NCBI RefSeq assembly: GCF_007747995.1
Contig: NZ_CP036276.1
Coordinates: forward strand, 4,083,001 to 4,147,000
From: Symmachiella dynata
Lineage (GTDB): Bacteria > Planctomycetota > Planctomycetia > Planctomycetales > Planctomycetaceae
Reading direction: 5' to 3'
DNA: 64,000 nt
This document shows, piece after piece, positions 47,327 to 57,551 of this stretch. A program made the position numbers and the translations under genes. Position 1 is the first letter of the stretch. Each line of letters starts with the position of its first letter. The notes beneath the pieces are model-generated. The model ran no database searches. It saw only the letters and a list, made by a program, of their open reading frames with translations, and was not told the origin of the DNA.

Positions 47327-48912
47327 GACGTTTCCCCGTTTGGTCCACGATTAGTTTGGTTTTGAAATCCGAGCGGCCCAGCTGTGTTGGAAAGTCTTTC
47401 GTGCCACTGGCGAAACGTGGCTTCGGTCAAGCCGGAATCGCGTTTGATGGTCATCGCGACTTCGCGATCGATCAACGGCACACGTGCCCGCACCTTTAGG
47501 CGACCGTTGGCAGCGTACTGAAAGATCACCTCGACCGTTGTCCCCGCGGGTAGATCGTCGGGTAAATTGTCAATCAGGCATTGTCCGATAGGCGTTGCGT
47601 TGTTACCACTCGAATCGCCCCCTTCAATCACCTTGACGGCAATATTCTTTTGTGCCGATTTGGAGGTACGAAAACGCTTTCCCTTGGTGACGGGCAGCAC
47701 TGTGTTTTGTGTGATAATCACCGAGTTGCGGGGCCGACGGGTTTCGGGGTCTTGGGCCAACACTCCCAGGCTGTGTGAATTGACGTTCTTAATTTGCATC
47801 GAAGGTGGTTCGCCGTCACGGACAGCCAACAATAAACCCGCATAGATTGCCGCCCCTTGAGCAACCGCCTCGTCTTCCGATGCTGAATGCACTGAGTTGA
47901 GACCGGACGCTTGCTCCACCGCGCGGCGAATCATCGGCATGCGGCTCGAGCCTCCCACGAGCAATAGCCGCGTGACATCGCCCCACCCGACGCCGGCATC
48001 TTTGAGAACCTTTCGCATGGTGAACAGCGTGCGTTCGACTAAATCGGCCGTTAAGCTTTCAAATTCCTCACGCGTAATCGTAACGCGAATCCCTTCACCA
48101 GCATGCTCGAAACTAATCGTCGCTTGGTCACGCGCCGTTAATGTTCGTTTCGCATCTTCGGCTTCGCGGAGCAGCTTCTGCATACCGGAAGGATTTTGTC
48201 GTGGGTCGAGGCCACGATATTTTTCTTGGTACTTCTCGGCAATGAAGTCCACAAGACGCCGGTCCCAATCCAGTCCGCCCAGATACACGTCCCCTGCCGT
48301 TGCTACCGTGTTGTAGTTCTTGCCATCGATCTCCATCAGCGTGACGTCGAACGTGCCTCCTCCCAGATCGTAGACCAACACACGTTCCATTTTCCGCGCA
48401 GCCCCGGCATCATCCAGAAATCCCTGTTGATAGCCATAGGCAATGGCTGCGGCGGTTGGCTCGTTGATTACGTCCAGCACATTCAGCCCCGCCAATCGTC
48501 CGGCATCTTGCGTGGCTTTGCGGCGCGGCTCATTGAAAAAGGCAGGGACGGTGACCACCACGTCTTTGATCGGCCCCAGTGTCTTTTCCGTATCATTCTT
48601 AAGCTTTTCAAGAATGAGCGATTGAATCACTTCGGGCGGAACCTGCTCTCCCAAGATCGGGCGCGAGAAGTGCGGGCTGCCGATGTCGCGTTTGACGTAG
48701 TCGGCGATCCGGTCCGGTTCCATGGCAGCCGCTTTGACTGCTTCTTTGCCGACAATCACCGAGGACTCGTCAAATAACACCACGCTGGGAGTAACCCGAT
48801 CCCCTTCGCTATTGACGATCATGCAGGGGCGGCGCGACGCGTCAAGATACGCCACCGCTGAAAAGGTGGTGCCGAGATCAATCCCGACGGCGATTTGGTT
48901 GGTATTCGACAT
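47323..48912 (-). CDS. Hsp70/DnaK-like ATPase, short form
   Basis: 529 residues from the ATG at 48912 (MSNTNQIAVGIDLGTTFSAV); a longer frame to 49044 is not in the family pattern. The nucleotide-binding domain is complete: GIDLGTTFSAVAYL, VPAFFNEPRRKATQDAGRLAG, NEPTAAAIAYGY, VYDLGGGTFDVTLMEIDG and LLVGGSSRMPMIRRAVEQAS. The substrate-binding beta domain is present (NSHSLGVLAQDPETRRPRN, FQYAANGRLKVRARV), but the C-terminal helical lid is mostly missing, compared with ~620-640 residues for housekeeping DnaK. No DnaJ or GrpE gene is nearby, so it is more likely a specialised Hsp70 than the general chaperone. It leads a three-gene overlapping operon. Confidence 0.9.
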   Translation of the reverse strand: MSNTNQIAVGIDLGTTFSAVAYLDASRRPCMIVNSEGDRVTPSVVLFDESSVIVGKEAVKAAAMEPDRIADYVKRDIGSPHFSRPILGEQVPPEVIQSLILEKLKNDTEKTLGPIKDVVVTVPAFFNEPRRKATQDAGRLAGLNVLDVINEPTAAAIAYGYQQGFLDDAGAARKMERVLVYDLGGGTFDVTLMEIDGKNYNTVATAGDVYLGGLDWDRRLVDFIAEKYQEKYRGLDPRQNPSGMQKLLREAEDAKRTLTARDQATISFEHAGEGIRVTITREEFESLTADLVERTLFTMRKVLKDAGVGWGDVTRLLLVGGSSRMPMIRRAVEQASGLNSVHSASEDEAVAQGAAIYAGLLLAVRDGEPPSMQIKNVNSHSLGVLAQDPETRRPRNSVIITQNTVLPVTKGKRFRTSKSAQKNIAVKVIEGGDSSGNNATPIGQCLIDNLPDDLPAGTTVEVIFQYAANGRLKVRARVPLIDREVAMTIKRDSGLTEATFRQWHERLSNTAGPLGFQNQTNRGPNGETS

Positions 48913-49236
48913 CCAGGCGGCTTTGTTGGCGTTTTTTATCAATGGTTCGCAAACGAGCATTATGCCACGTTTTCCTTGAAATAGCATAAAACGAACGGAT
49001 GTGGATGGCAATTCGATTTGTATGGAACGGTCCAAGAATGCCAAAGTCCTAAGACAATCACTCCGACCACCTAGTACGATATCCGAAACCAGAACCGTAA
49101 CCCGACAAGAAATCCATGCTTTTTTGTTGGATGTTCTCGCGCAGACGCATTATCGTAGCTTTTGTGTAGACGTTGGGTGTTTGGGCGGCAGGCCCCCACT
49201 CTTTCCTGGCAAGCGGCCCCTCGTTGAAATGAATTC
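48913..49236. other. Divergent promoter region of the Hsp70-like operon and the sigma factor
   Basis: 324 bp with no gene. A short ATCCA/TGGAT inverted repeat with an 11-nt T-rich loop lies near 49109-49129. No sigma-54 motif or heat-shock CIRCE-type repeat was found. Co-regulation of the two sides is possible. Confidence 0.4.
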
Positions 49237-49842
49237 ATGGAAGACCCCGTTGACGGCTCTATCACACACGTTTTCGGCCAGATGCGCCGCGGCAACCCAA
49301 ATGCGGCTGGCAAACTGTTGAATCAGTTTTTTCCACGTCTCGTAGGGCTGGCACGCAAAACTTTGGACGGCAATCCGCGTCAAGTGGCTGATGAGCAGGA
49401 TGCTGCGCAAAGTGCCTTTGCCAGTTTTTGGCAGCGGGCCGAACGGGGGGATTTTGGCGGCGATCTGGACCGCAATGAAATCTGGAAACTGCTCTCAACC
49501 ATCACCGTTCGGAAGGCGCTGAAGCAAATCGAACGGGAAAAGGCCCAAAAACGGGGCGGCGGCCGCGTACACGCCGAATCCTCCTTGGCAGCCATGGCCC
49601 ACGCCCAAGGGGGGACTTTTGGTCTGGACCAACAGTTCGGAGCGGTGCCGTCTGAGGAGTTCGACCTCATTTGTGAAGAACTGTTGATGCAACTGGACGA
49701 TGAGCCGCGTGCCTTCGCGCTCATGCGTCTGATGGGCTACAAAAACCGCGAAATCGCCAAAATCCACGATTGCACCGAGCGAAAAGTCGAACGGAAATTG
49801 CAACTCATACGATTAATTTGGCAAAATGAGACAGCGGACTGA
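49237..49842 (+). CDS. ECF-family RNA polymerase sigma factor (planctomycete type)
   Basis: 201 residues of the ECF group typical of planctomycetes (PF07638 type). Region 2 is DEQDAAQSAFASFWQRAER (about 49-67), and region 4 carries the helix-turn-helix ALMRLMGYKNREIAKIHDCT followed by ERKVERKLQLIRLIW. A basic spacer (QKRGGGRVHAESSLAAMAHA) joins them. No dedicated anti-sigma gene is next to it; the next gene, 191 bp on, is a giant Ser/Thr kinase, a common arrangement in planctomycetes where the kinase may take that role. Confidence 0.92.
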   Translation: MEDPVDGSITHVFGQMRRGNPNAAGKLLNQFFPRLVGLARKTLDGNPRQVADEQDAAQSAFASFWQRAERGDFGGDLDRNEIWKLLSTITVRKALKQIEREKAQKRGGGRVHAESSLAAMAHAQGGTFGLDQQFGAVPSEEFDLICEELLMQLDDEPRAFALMRLMGYKNREIAKIHDCTERKVERKLQLIRLIWQNETAD

Positions 49843-50033
49843 ATGGCAATACAGTCTTAATGCTGTCTCGAAATTCGAAGACCGACGAGTTTTTTTAAGA
49901 ATCCTGTTTTTTTGTGTCGGATTTCAGATGGCGTTGGGAATGTACTAATGGGGAACGCAGGCAACGCCTCGACATCGAAATCGTGTTGCGACGCACTCCT
50001 TGGAAGATATCTGTTTGGAAATGAGGCCGGACG

Positions 50034-53000
50034 ATGACAGGCGATGCCATCCCACTTTCGGTAGTGCAGCAGATCGACACTGCTTGTGACAAATTTGAAA
50101 GTGAGTGGAAATCCGGAAAACACCCACGGATCGAAGATTATCTGGACCATGCCGAAGCACCACACGCGCGGGAATTTCTGAAGTCATTGCTGCAAGTCGA
50201 ATTGGAACTATTGCGGCGGGACGGACAACCCATTTCCGCCGAATCATTCGTCGCTCGCTTTTCTGAATATGCGGACCTCATCTCCGATGTCATGGATTCG
50301 GTTCAGGCCTCTTCTCCCAAAGATTTTGGAGAAAACGTCACCCGGAAAGCTCCCACAGTGAGTCTGCGGGATGCTTCGATTGACACATCGCGAGTGGGAA
50401 AAACCACTGTCGCCAGAAATCGAAAATCGACACCGGAGTCCATCGGCCGTTTTGAAATCATGGAAGTGCTCGGCGAAGGAGCATTCGGTACGGTCTATCG
50501 CGCGACTGATCCGCAACTGCATCGTGAAGTTGCCTTAAAAGTCCCTCGCGCCGGCGTCCTGGAGACGCAAGAGGACGTCGACCGGTTCCTACAAGAGGCC
50601 CGCGCAGCTGCGACGTTGCGACAACCGCACATCTGTCCCATCTATGATTTCGGGAAAATCGGCGATCACTATTTCATCGTTATGGCCTATATCAAAGGCC
50701 AACCGCTCTCAGAAGTACTGGCAAAATCGAAGAAGATCTCGCCTCGAAAAATCGCCGCCGCCGTCCGTAAAATTGCGCTCGCTTTAGGCGAAGCCCACAA
50801 AAATCACGTCGTGCATCGCGATTTAAAACCCTCGAACATCATGATCGACAAACGGGGCGAGCCGGTTGTGATGGATTTCGGGTTGGCACGAAAGGTCTCC
50901 GGCGACGAAGCGCAATTGACGCACAGTGGGGCCATCCTGGGAACGCCCGCTTATATGCCGCCCGAACAAGCCCGCGGTCAGTCCAAAGAAGTGGGACCAA
51001 CGTCCGACGTTTATAGTCTGGGGGTGATTCTCTATGAGCTGTTGTGCGGCCAGCGCCCCTTTCGCGGCGCCGTGGCAGAAGTGTTGGCAGCAATTCTTTA
51101 CAAAGAGCCGCCACCTCCCTCGTCGCACAAACCGGATGTCGATCCCCAACTCGAAGCGATCTGCCTGAAGGCGATGGCCAAGAAACCGGAGGAACGGTAT
51201 TCCTCGATGGAGGGTTTGGCCGAGTCGCTGACTGAATATTTGCGGGCAAAACGCGACAGCAGTTCGGGAGCACCAAGCGATTCGCAGGAAATGGGTGCCT
51301 TTGCGTCCATGGCCGATAGCGGACCGGTTCCGGTGCCGAAGAAATCCCGACCAAAGCGAAAAGCCAAACGCACCAAGCGCGCTGCCGGTGAATTTGATCC
51401 TTATCACAAATGGCTGGGCATTTCTCCCGAGGAACAACCCGCCAATCATTATCGCTTACTGGGCCTCAAACCGTTTGAAGATGACGCCGACGTCATCGAT
51501 GCAGCCGCCGAACGGCAAATGAGCTACCTACACCAAATCGCCGCCGGCCCGCACTTGGCGGACTCGCAACGGTTACTGAACGAGTTGGCTACTGCGCGGT
51601 TGTGTCTACTGAACGAGGAAAAGAAGACCGCCTATGATGCGCAGTTGAGGGACGAACTTGTCACTGCCGAAAGTTCCGTGGAACAGATTGCCGTGGCCGT
51701 CGAGGTCGACGATGACTTTGACGAGTTCGCGACACTCCCCCAGCGGTCCCAATCATCGAGTGATGAACCGCCATGGTGGAAAACGCTGGACCGCAGGATT
51801 GTGGCTGCGGGCGGAGTCGTGTTTTTCGTTTTGCTGGGGATTGTGATTTTTTGGCGTTCGGGAGGCGTAACGTATCGCGTCGAATTGAGTGACGAGCTTT
51901 TGGCGGATGGAGCGGTCACCCTCAAGACCGATGGAGAAGAATATGAAATCGGCCTCGATGGGCTCGGCATCACCTTGAAACCGGGTACGTACAACTATGA
52001 AGTGCGGCGCGGCGAAGAAATCATCCGGGGCAACGGCGAATTTACCGTGGTGCGAGGTGGTGAGAATCTGTTGACAATCACGCGGGAGAAGCAAGGACCT
52101 GAAACGCCCCTCGAACCCCTCACCTCCGGGGAACGGGAATGGTCTGAGCCGGTAGAAATCCACCGCCTCAAAGTAATCGGCCAAAACACAGACACCTACG
52201 CCCTGACCTTCACCCCGGACGGCAAGAAACTCATCACGGGCAACCAAGACCAGCAACTTCGCATTTGGGACGTTGAGAGTGGACAACTCATCTCATCAAT
52301 TAAGACGCCCAGGGCTGGTCGCGCCTTGGCCGTCTCACCGGATAGCCGTTATGTCGCCTATTGTGGCGTGGCGGCGAAAGCCTGGATTTGGGACCTCAAC
52401 AATGGTTCAAAGGTCCTTCAACTCAAGAGCAATTTTGGAAATCCCGGTATGCTGATGGGAATCGATTACTCCCCCGATGGAAAGTGGATTGCCGCGAGTT
52501 GTTTGGACGGATTCGGGAGGATTTGGGAAACCACAACCGGCCAAGAACTACACAAGTTTCCCATCAAAGCGCCCAAGAACGGTGGTTGCTCCATCTACTT
52601 CACGCCAGATGGGAACAGACTTTTGGTCAAGGGCAGCCATTCTCGCGTGCAGGTTTTTGACGCACACTCCGGGACATTGAAAACTGAGTACGATCTTGGT
52701 CCGGACTCAGCAGGCGGCCCCGACATGGCGATCTCCCCCGACGGCCGACAATTCGTCACTTGCACCTTTCATGCTCAAGCCTATGTCTACGATCTGGATA
52801 CCGGTCAGAAATTGGGCGAATGCGAAAAAGGTCATTCGGACGTGTCGCAGGTAGCGTATTCTGCCGATGGGCGTTGGATTGCTGCAGGGCACCACCATGG
52901 AAGCATTCAATTGCTCGACGCAGCAACTCGAACACAAAAATTCGTGCTCCATCACGAGCGAGCGCACGTAGCCGGGTTGGCGTCTTCGCCCGACGGACGC

Positions 53001-56000
53001 CATCTCGCTGCGGCCACCATGCGCTTTGACAAAGATCACTTCACCGGAGGCGACATCCGCATTTGGCGAATGCCCGATGCCGCGCCGTTGGCGCAGGCGG
53101 ACGATGGCCCCGAAGGCAAGAAGGCAGAGGGCCGTCTCACGCATATTACAAGTCCCCCAAAGAACAACAGCCTATCGACAAAGTCGGGCCATTATATTGC
53201 CGCACGGGGCGGCCTACCACAGGATGCCGGCTGGACTTTCCAACAGGACAATCTGGGAGGAACTGCGCAAGTGCAATCCAACAGGTTGGTCCATGACGCC
53301 ACGGGTAAAGGTAGCAGTTTCTGGACAGCAGCGCGGCCGGTATCGGAGAGTGCAACACCTGGCGTCTATATGGAAACGTCCGCTAAGATTATCGAAGAAA
53401 GCCACACATCGACCTCCGCCGGCGTCACGCTACTGGATATTTCTCGACCAGTGACCGGCGGAATCTTGGCCGCCTCGTTGTTGGCCCAGGATAATATGTT
53501 GTTGCTTCGGGACAGTCATCATAACATTTTGAAGACAGTCTCCATGAAGACGACGGACCGCGTCCACACCTATCGCCTCGAACTTGCCGACGACACATTC
53601 TGGCTGTTCATCGACGGGGAGCTGAAAGAGTTCGCATCAGCTCCGCAATTGGTGCGCCCCATTCAAGGGATGAACGGGATTTCGCAAATCACAGCAAGAT
53701 TCGGAGACACCTTCGCAGCAACTTCGAGTTCTCGGGTGGAATATCAACAAGTCTCCTTTGGCGAACTGGCAGACGAGGGCGGACCGACTGTGCTTCGGGA
53801 GATCAATAAATTTGAGAACCCGCGCTATCCGGCAAACATGAATCCGCTAGTCACCGTCTATGACGCCGGTCAAAACGAATTACCGAAGTCAGCGGGTTGG
53901 AATTACAGCAGCGAAGCGGGCGCAGCTGAAGCGGAGATTCGTGACGGAATTCTAATCCATGATTCGTCCAAAACCACACGGAGCTTCTGGACCACATCGC
54001 TGCCCGCCGGGAGCGCTCCGACGGGCGCTGGGGTATTCATGGAACGAACCCTCAAGGTCAATGATGAACAACATACCAATCCCCGCCGTGGCATCAACGT
54101 GGTGGAAATCAATGAAGTCACTCCCCAATCTGTTGGAGGGGCGACGGTCTATGCTTGGCAGGACCGCGTATTTGTGATGGATCATGACGATCGAACTGTC
54201 ATCAGTGACATCAAATTCGACACGACGGACGGATTTCACACCTATCGTCTAGAAGTACTCCGCGATCGGTTTTGGTTGTACATCGACGAACAATTGAAAA
54301 TTGAGGGGACCGGACTGCTCACCCCGACGCCGAAAAACGGGGAAAGCCCGATCCCCACTGAGGACCTGGCTGTGCCGAGGTTGGTCGGAAAGTTCGGAAA
54401 CGGCAGCTCAAGTTCGCAATCTGTGACCGAAACCAAATCGATCGTATTCGGTTCGCTGGCCGCATTGGGCGGCCCCACCGCAATGCGCAAACCGACCGAC
54501 TACGACGATTTATTGACCGGCTATTGGCAACAGATTCCGTTCCCTACGACCGGTGGCGAGTTAACGAAGCCCGACGGCGTTCCTACGTTTCGCCCCCAAG
54601 GTAATGTGCTCCTCGGCAGTCGGCCCTATCGTGATGTGATCATCCGTGCTGAGATCAAGAAAATTGGTGGATGGCATCCTACGATGTCTTTGCGGTCGAA
54701 CCTAAAAGGGGTCTACACCGCGTATTTAGACAAATTCAAACGCTTTGGCCTGGGTAAAAACGTTTCAGGAGAGCGTTGGAAAGATCTGAAAGTCCAATTC
54801 ACTAAACAAGACCATCGCGACTATTTTCAATGGACACTCGCAGCCATTGGTGACCGCTTATTGGTCTATGTCGATGGTGAAAATATCATCGATCACCGCG
54901 ATTCTATTCATGCGGTTGGATTTCCTCAAATCGGGGAAACGAAGTCTATGGCCGGCTTTCGTAACCTGCAGATCATGGATCTGACAAACGGGCCTTCCCG
55001 CCCACATGGAGCCATCAAGCAAACCGTCACAGCGCATGTGACAACGCCAATCGGTCAACCGACTGACGCGGACGAGTCGCAATTTCAACCGCTGTTCAAT
55101 GGCAAAAACCTAGATGGATGGGTGGGAGATGAGTCGGCCTTCGCGGTGCAAAATGGGAATCTGGTCAGTCTCCCCAATAAGAAAGGCAACTTGTACACAG
55201 CGAGCGAATACACCGACTTTACTTTGAGGTTTGAATTTCAACTCACAGCGGGAGCCAACAATGGCATTGGCTTACGAACGCCCTTGACCGGAAATCCAGC
55301 CTATGATGGTTTTGAAGTCCAGATTCTCGACAATTCGGCAAAACGCTTCCAACAGATTACAGCCGAAAGTCGCCACGGCTCCCTGTATGGCGTTGCAGCG
55401 GCCAAATCGGGGCATTTAAAGCCTGTGGGTGAATGGAATACACAGGAAATCGTCTGCATCGGCAATCAGCTAAGAGTCAAACTGAATGGGGTCACGATCC
55501 TCGATACAAAACTCGACCAAACGGGAACCGTGATCACGCCCGACGGCAAGGCTCATCCGGGCCTTCAGCGACGAAGCGGGCACATCGCACTGATGGGTCA
55601 GAAATCGCGAGTCTTATTTCGCAATCTGCGGATTCACACAGGCCGGCAATTCGATTCAACCTCGACAAAAGAACACACCGCCCCCACATCCGAGTGGGAC
55701 GATTTATTCAACGGCAAAAACCTCGACGGCTGGACGCCCAGCAATACCAAACAGTGGAAGGTTCTAGCCGGGGCAATCCAAGGCGATGCGCCGGCGGGCG
55801 GGAAAAGTTGGTCCGCTCTCACGTCCGATCACGACTACGATGATTACGAATTCTCCTTCCAATACCGTTTGGCCAAGGGAAGCCGGGCACGGGTCCTCTT
55901 ACGTTCCAATCGTGGTCTGCCCGGCGATCCCCACGATGAAGGTGCTCAAATTCAATTGATTGACGACGACGCCCAGTTCTATTTCGGAAACAGAACGCGA

Positions 56001-57140
56001 CGGGTGCCCCCCCAACGAAAAAACGGGGCCCTCTTGACCATGACTCCGCCGGTACTTTCACCGGGGATGGCGATCTGGGATCGAAACGGCCTTCCGGCCG
56101 GGAAATGGAACGAGATGACCATCGCAGTCGAAGGGCTGCATGTGATCGTCACGCTCAACGGTAAACGAATCGTCAATAGGCAGATCGACCAGACGTCCAA
56201 GTACAAAAAATTCCAGAACAAACCGAAGTCCAGCCAATTTGATCGCCTGAATAAAACGTCCGGCGCGATCAGATTTTGTGTACTCGACAACACGATCGAA
56301 ATTCGCAAACTGCAAATCCGGGAACTCGGCCAAAAGACAGCAACCAATTCGAAACCAGCACAACCACAAACACAACCACTGCCAAGAGCCCTGTCCGCAC
56401 GAACCGCTGCACAGTGGGTTCTCGACAACGGTGGCGAGCTGCACGTTCGTGGCGAAGGGGGTTGGAACCAGAACCTCGATCACCCCACCAAACTTCCACA
56501 GCGTCCGTTTCGTGTCACAAACGTAAACTTGTCGAGCAATGGAATGTTTCAGCCCAACGACTTATTTCGCCTGGAGAAATTATCGGAGATTGTGCAATTG
56601 AATCTCAACGACGTTCAGCTGTCAGATAAAAGCATGCAAGTTTTGGCAAAGCTGCCTGATATACAACGTTTGTACCTGAGCCGGACAGGTCTTGGGGACG
56701 GTTGCTTCGAGGGCATTGCCACCCTTGCGAACTTGCATCAACTGCACCTCCCGACCACTAACATTACCGATGCTGGATTGGCGAAACTGACGCACCTCAA
56801 AAAGCTGCACCTTCTCTGGATTTGGGAGACGAAAACGACTGATGAAGGGCTAGGTCACATCAGCCGACTCACGGCGCTAGATGACCTGAATCTCGATGGC
56901 ACCAATATCAGCGACAACGGATTGGTGCACCTGACGAAATCAACCAAATTGAAGCACCTAAATATTGGCAGGACACGCGTCACCGACGACGGCTTGAAAC
57001 ACCTCTACTCTTTAAAAACGCTCCGCACGTTGAACTTGAAGGATACCGCTGTCACGGCCAACGGCATCGCCGCACTGCAAGCCGCACTCCCCGCCTGCAC
57101 GATCAAAGGGGTGTTTGTCGGTGGCAACCAAGCGAATTAA
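50034..57140 (+). CDS. Giant Ser/Thr kinase with WD40, LamG-like, DUF1080 and LRR domains
   Basis: 2,368 residues. Residues ~139-405 are an active-looking kinase: GEGAFG (147-152), Lys169, HRDLKPSN (261-268), DFG (281-283), PPEQAR (309-314). Residues ~452-536 hold a planctomycete domain that resembles a degenerate J domain without HPD (PANHYRLLGLKPFEDDADVI). One TM helix follows (~586-609). Outside are a PEGA-like segment, a WD40 propeller (~715-1010), three concanavalin-like segments (~1060, ~1282 and ~1499; the first two are clear duplicates), two DUF1080 domains (from ~1683 and ~1887, FNGKNLDGW in each) and about seven leucine-rich repeats (~2155-2355). It probably senses extracellular glycan or protein and signals inward. 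It follows the ECF sigma gene. Confidence 0.92.
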   Translation: MTGDAIPLSVVQQIDTACDKFESEWKSGKHPRIEDYLDHAEAPHAREFLKSLLQVELELLRRDGQPISAESFVARFSEYADLISDVMDSVQASSPKDFGENVTRKAPTVSLRDASIDTSRVGKTTVARNRKSTPESIGRFEIMEVLGEGAFGTVYRATDPQLHREVALKVPRAGVLETQEDVDRFLQEARAAATLRQPHICPIYDFGKIGDHYFIVMAYIKGQPLSEVLAKSKKISPRKIAAAVRKIALALGEAHKNHVVHRDLKPSNIMIDKRGEPVVMDFGLARKVSGDEAQLTHSGAILGTPAYMPPEQARGQSKEVGPTSDVYSLGVILYELLCGQRPFRGAVAEVLAAILYKEPPPPSSHKPDVDPQLEAICLKAMAKKPEERYSSMEGLAESLTEYLRAKRDSSSGAPSDSQEMGAFASMADSGPVPVPKKSRPKRKAKRTKRAAGEFDPYHKWLGISPEEQPANHYRLLGLKPFEDDADVIDAAAERQMSYLHQIAAGPHLADSQRLLNELATARLCLLNEEKKTAYDAQLRDELVTAESSVEQIAVAVEVDDDFDEFATLPQRSQSSSDEPPWWKTLDRRIVAAGGVVFFVLLGIVIFWRSGGVTYRVELSDELLADGAVTLKTDGEEYEIGLDGLGITLKPGTYNYEVRRGEEIIRGNGEFTVVRGGENLLTITREKQGPETPLEPLTSGEREWSEPVEIHRLKVIGQNTDTYALTFTPDGKKLITGNQDQQLRIWDVESGQLISSIKTPRAGRALAVSPDSRYVAYCGVAAKAWIWDLNNGSKVLQLKSNFGNPGMLMGIDYSPDGKWIAASCLDGFGRIWETTTGQELHKFPIKAPKNGGCSIYFTPDGNRLLVKGSHSRVQVFDAHSGTLKTEYDLGPDSAGGPDMAISPDGRQFVTCTFHAQAYVYDLDTGQKLGECEKGHSDVSQVAYSADGRWIAAGHHHGSIQLLDAATRTQKFVLHHERAHVAGLASSPDGRHLAAATMRFDKDHFTGGDIRIWRMPDAAPLAQADDGPEGKKAEGRLTHITSPPKNNSLSTKSGHYIAARGGLPQDAGWTFQQDNLGGTAQVQSNRLVHDATGKGSSFWTAARPVSESATPGVYMETSAKIIEESHTSTSAGVTLLDISRPVTGGILAASLLAQDNMLLLRDSHHNILKTVSMKTTDRVHTYRLELADDTFWLFIDGELKEFASAPQLVRPIQGMNGISQITARFGDTFAATSSSRVEYQQVSFGELADEGGPTVLREINKFENPRYPANMNPLVTVYDAGQNELPKSAGWNYSSEAGAAEAEIRDGILIHDSSKTTRSFWTTSLPAGSAPTGAGVFMERTLKVNDEQHTNPRRGINVVEINEVTPQSVGGATVYAWQDRVFVMDHDDRTVISDIKFDTTDGFHTYRLEVLRDRFWLYIDEQLKIEGTGLLTPTPKNGESPIPTEDLAVPRLVGKFGNGSSSSQSVTETKSIVFGSLAALGGPTAMRKPTDYDDLLTGYWQQIPFPTTGGELTKPDGVPTFRPQGNVLLGSRPYRDVIIRAEIKKIGGWHPTMSLRSNLKGVYTAYLDKFKRFGLGKNVSGERWKDLKVQFTKQDHRDYFQWTLAAIGDRLLVYVDGENIIDHRDSIHAVGFPQIGETKSMAGFRNLQIMDLTNGPSRPHGAIKQTVTAHVTTPIGQPTDADESQFQPLFNGKNLDGWVGDESAFAVQNGNLVSLPNKKGNLYTASEYTDFTLRFEFQLTAGANNGIGLRTPLTGNPAYDGFEVQILDNSAKRFQQITAESRHGSLYGVAAAKSGHLKPVGEWNTQEIVCIGNQLRVKLNGVTILDTKLDQTGTVITPDGKAHPGLQRRSGHIALMGQKSRVLFRNLRIHTGRQFDSTSTKEHTAPTSEWDDLFNGKNLDGWTPSNTKQWKVLAGAIQGDAPAGGKSWSALTSDHDYDDYEFSFQYRLAKGSRARVLLRSNRGLPGDPHDEGAQIQLIDDDAQFYFGNRTRRVPPQRKNGALLTMTPPVLSPGMAIWDRNGLPAGKWNEMTIAVEGLHVIVTLNGKRIVNRQIDQTSKYKKFQNKPKSSQFDRLNKTSGAIRFCVLDNTIEIRKLQIRELGQKTATNSKPAQPQTQPLPRALSARTAAQWVLDNGGELHVRGEGGWNQNLDHPTKLPQRPFRVTNVNLSSNGMFQPNDLFRLEKLSEIVQLNLNDVQLSDKSMQVLAKLPDIQRLYLSRTGLGDGCFEGIATLANLHQLHLPTTNITDAGLAKLTHLKKLHLLWIWETKTTDEGLGHISRLTALDDLNLDGTNISDNGLVHLTKSTKLKHLNIGRTRVTDDGLKHLYSLKTLRTLNLKDTAVTANGIAALQAALPACTIKGVFVGGNQAN

Positions 57141-57185
57141 GGGACAGACTTCCCTGCCCTTCATCTGCCACGAGGATTGTGAAGA

Positions 57186-57344
57186 ATGTTAAAAATCTGT
57201 TGTCCTAGCTGCGGAGTGAAATTAAAAATCCGCCCGCGGATGCTCAATCGCAAAGGCAAATGCCCGCGATGCGAGCAACGACTGCGCATCGAGCCACAAA
57301 ATTATGTCGTGCACGCCGTGCTACGTGCGAACCCCAAATCCTAA
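57186..57344 (+). CDS. Small zinc-ribbon protein, 52 residues
   Basis: An ATG at 57186, 45 nt after the kinase stop and preceded by a GAGGATTGTGAAG stretch, opens a frame to TAA at 57342-57344. The product starts MLKICCPSCGVKLKI and contains CPSC and CPRCEQRLRI, two CxxC pairs forming a zinc ribbon of the zinc-finger/rubredoxin knuckle type common at the start of planctomycete kinases and sensors. The chain ends after a short tail (VVHAVLRANPKS). Its position right behind the kinase suggests co-expression. Confidence 0.7.
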   Translation: MLKICCPSCGVKLKIRPRMLNRKGKCPRCEQRLRIEPQNYVVHAVLRANPKS

Positions 57345-57551
57345 TCGATACTGACCGATTTCAGCTAGAACTCGCCTCCTCAGCGCTTTGGTGTTTCCCG
57401 AACGCTCGAAATTTCTCCAGACCATTCTCCTCGTATTAAAAACCCGATGTTGTCTATTCCGTTTACCGTTGTTTGCCGGTGAGATCCTTGTCATACTTCC
57501 CGCAAGTTTGCGTTTGGATCTACCGTTTGAACAACAAAGGATAGGCGGGCC

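Noticed and set aside
47323-48912. Housekeeping DnaK chaperone
   Set aside because: The chain is about 100 residues short with the helical lid mostly missing, and there is no dnaJ or grpE beside it; a specialised Hsp70 is more likely.
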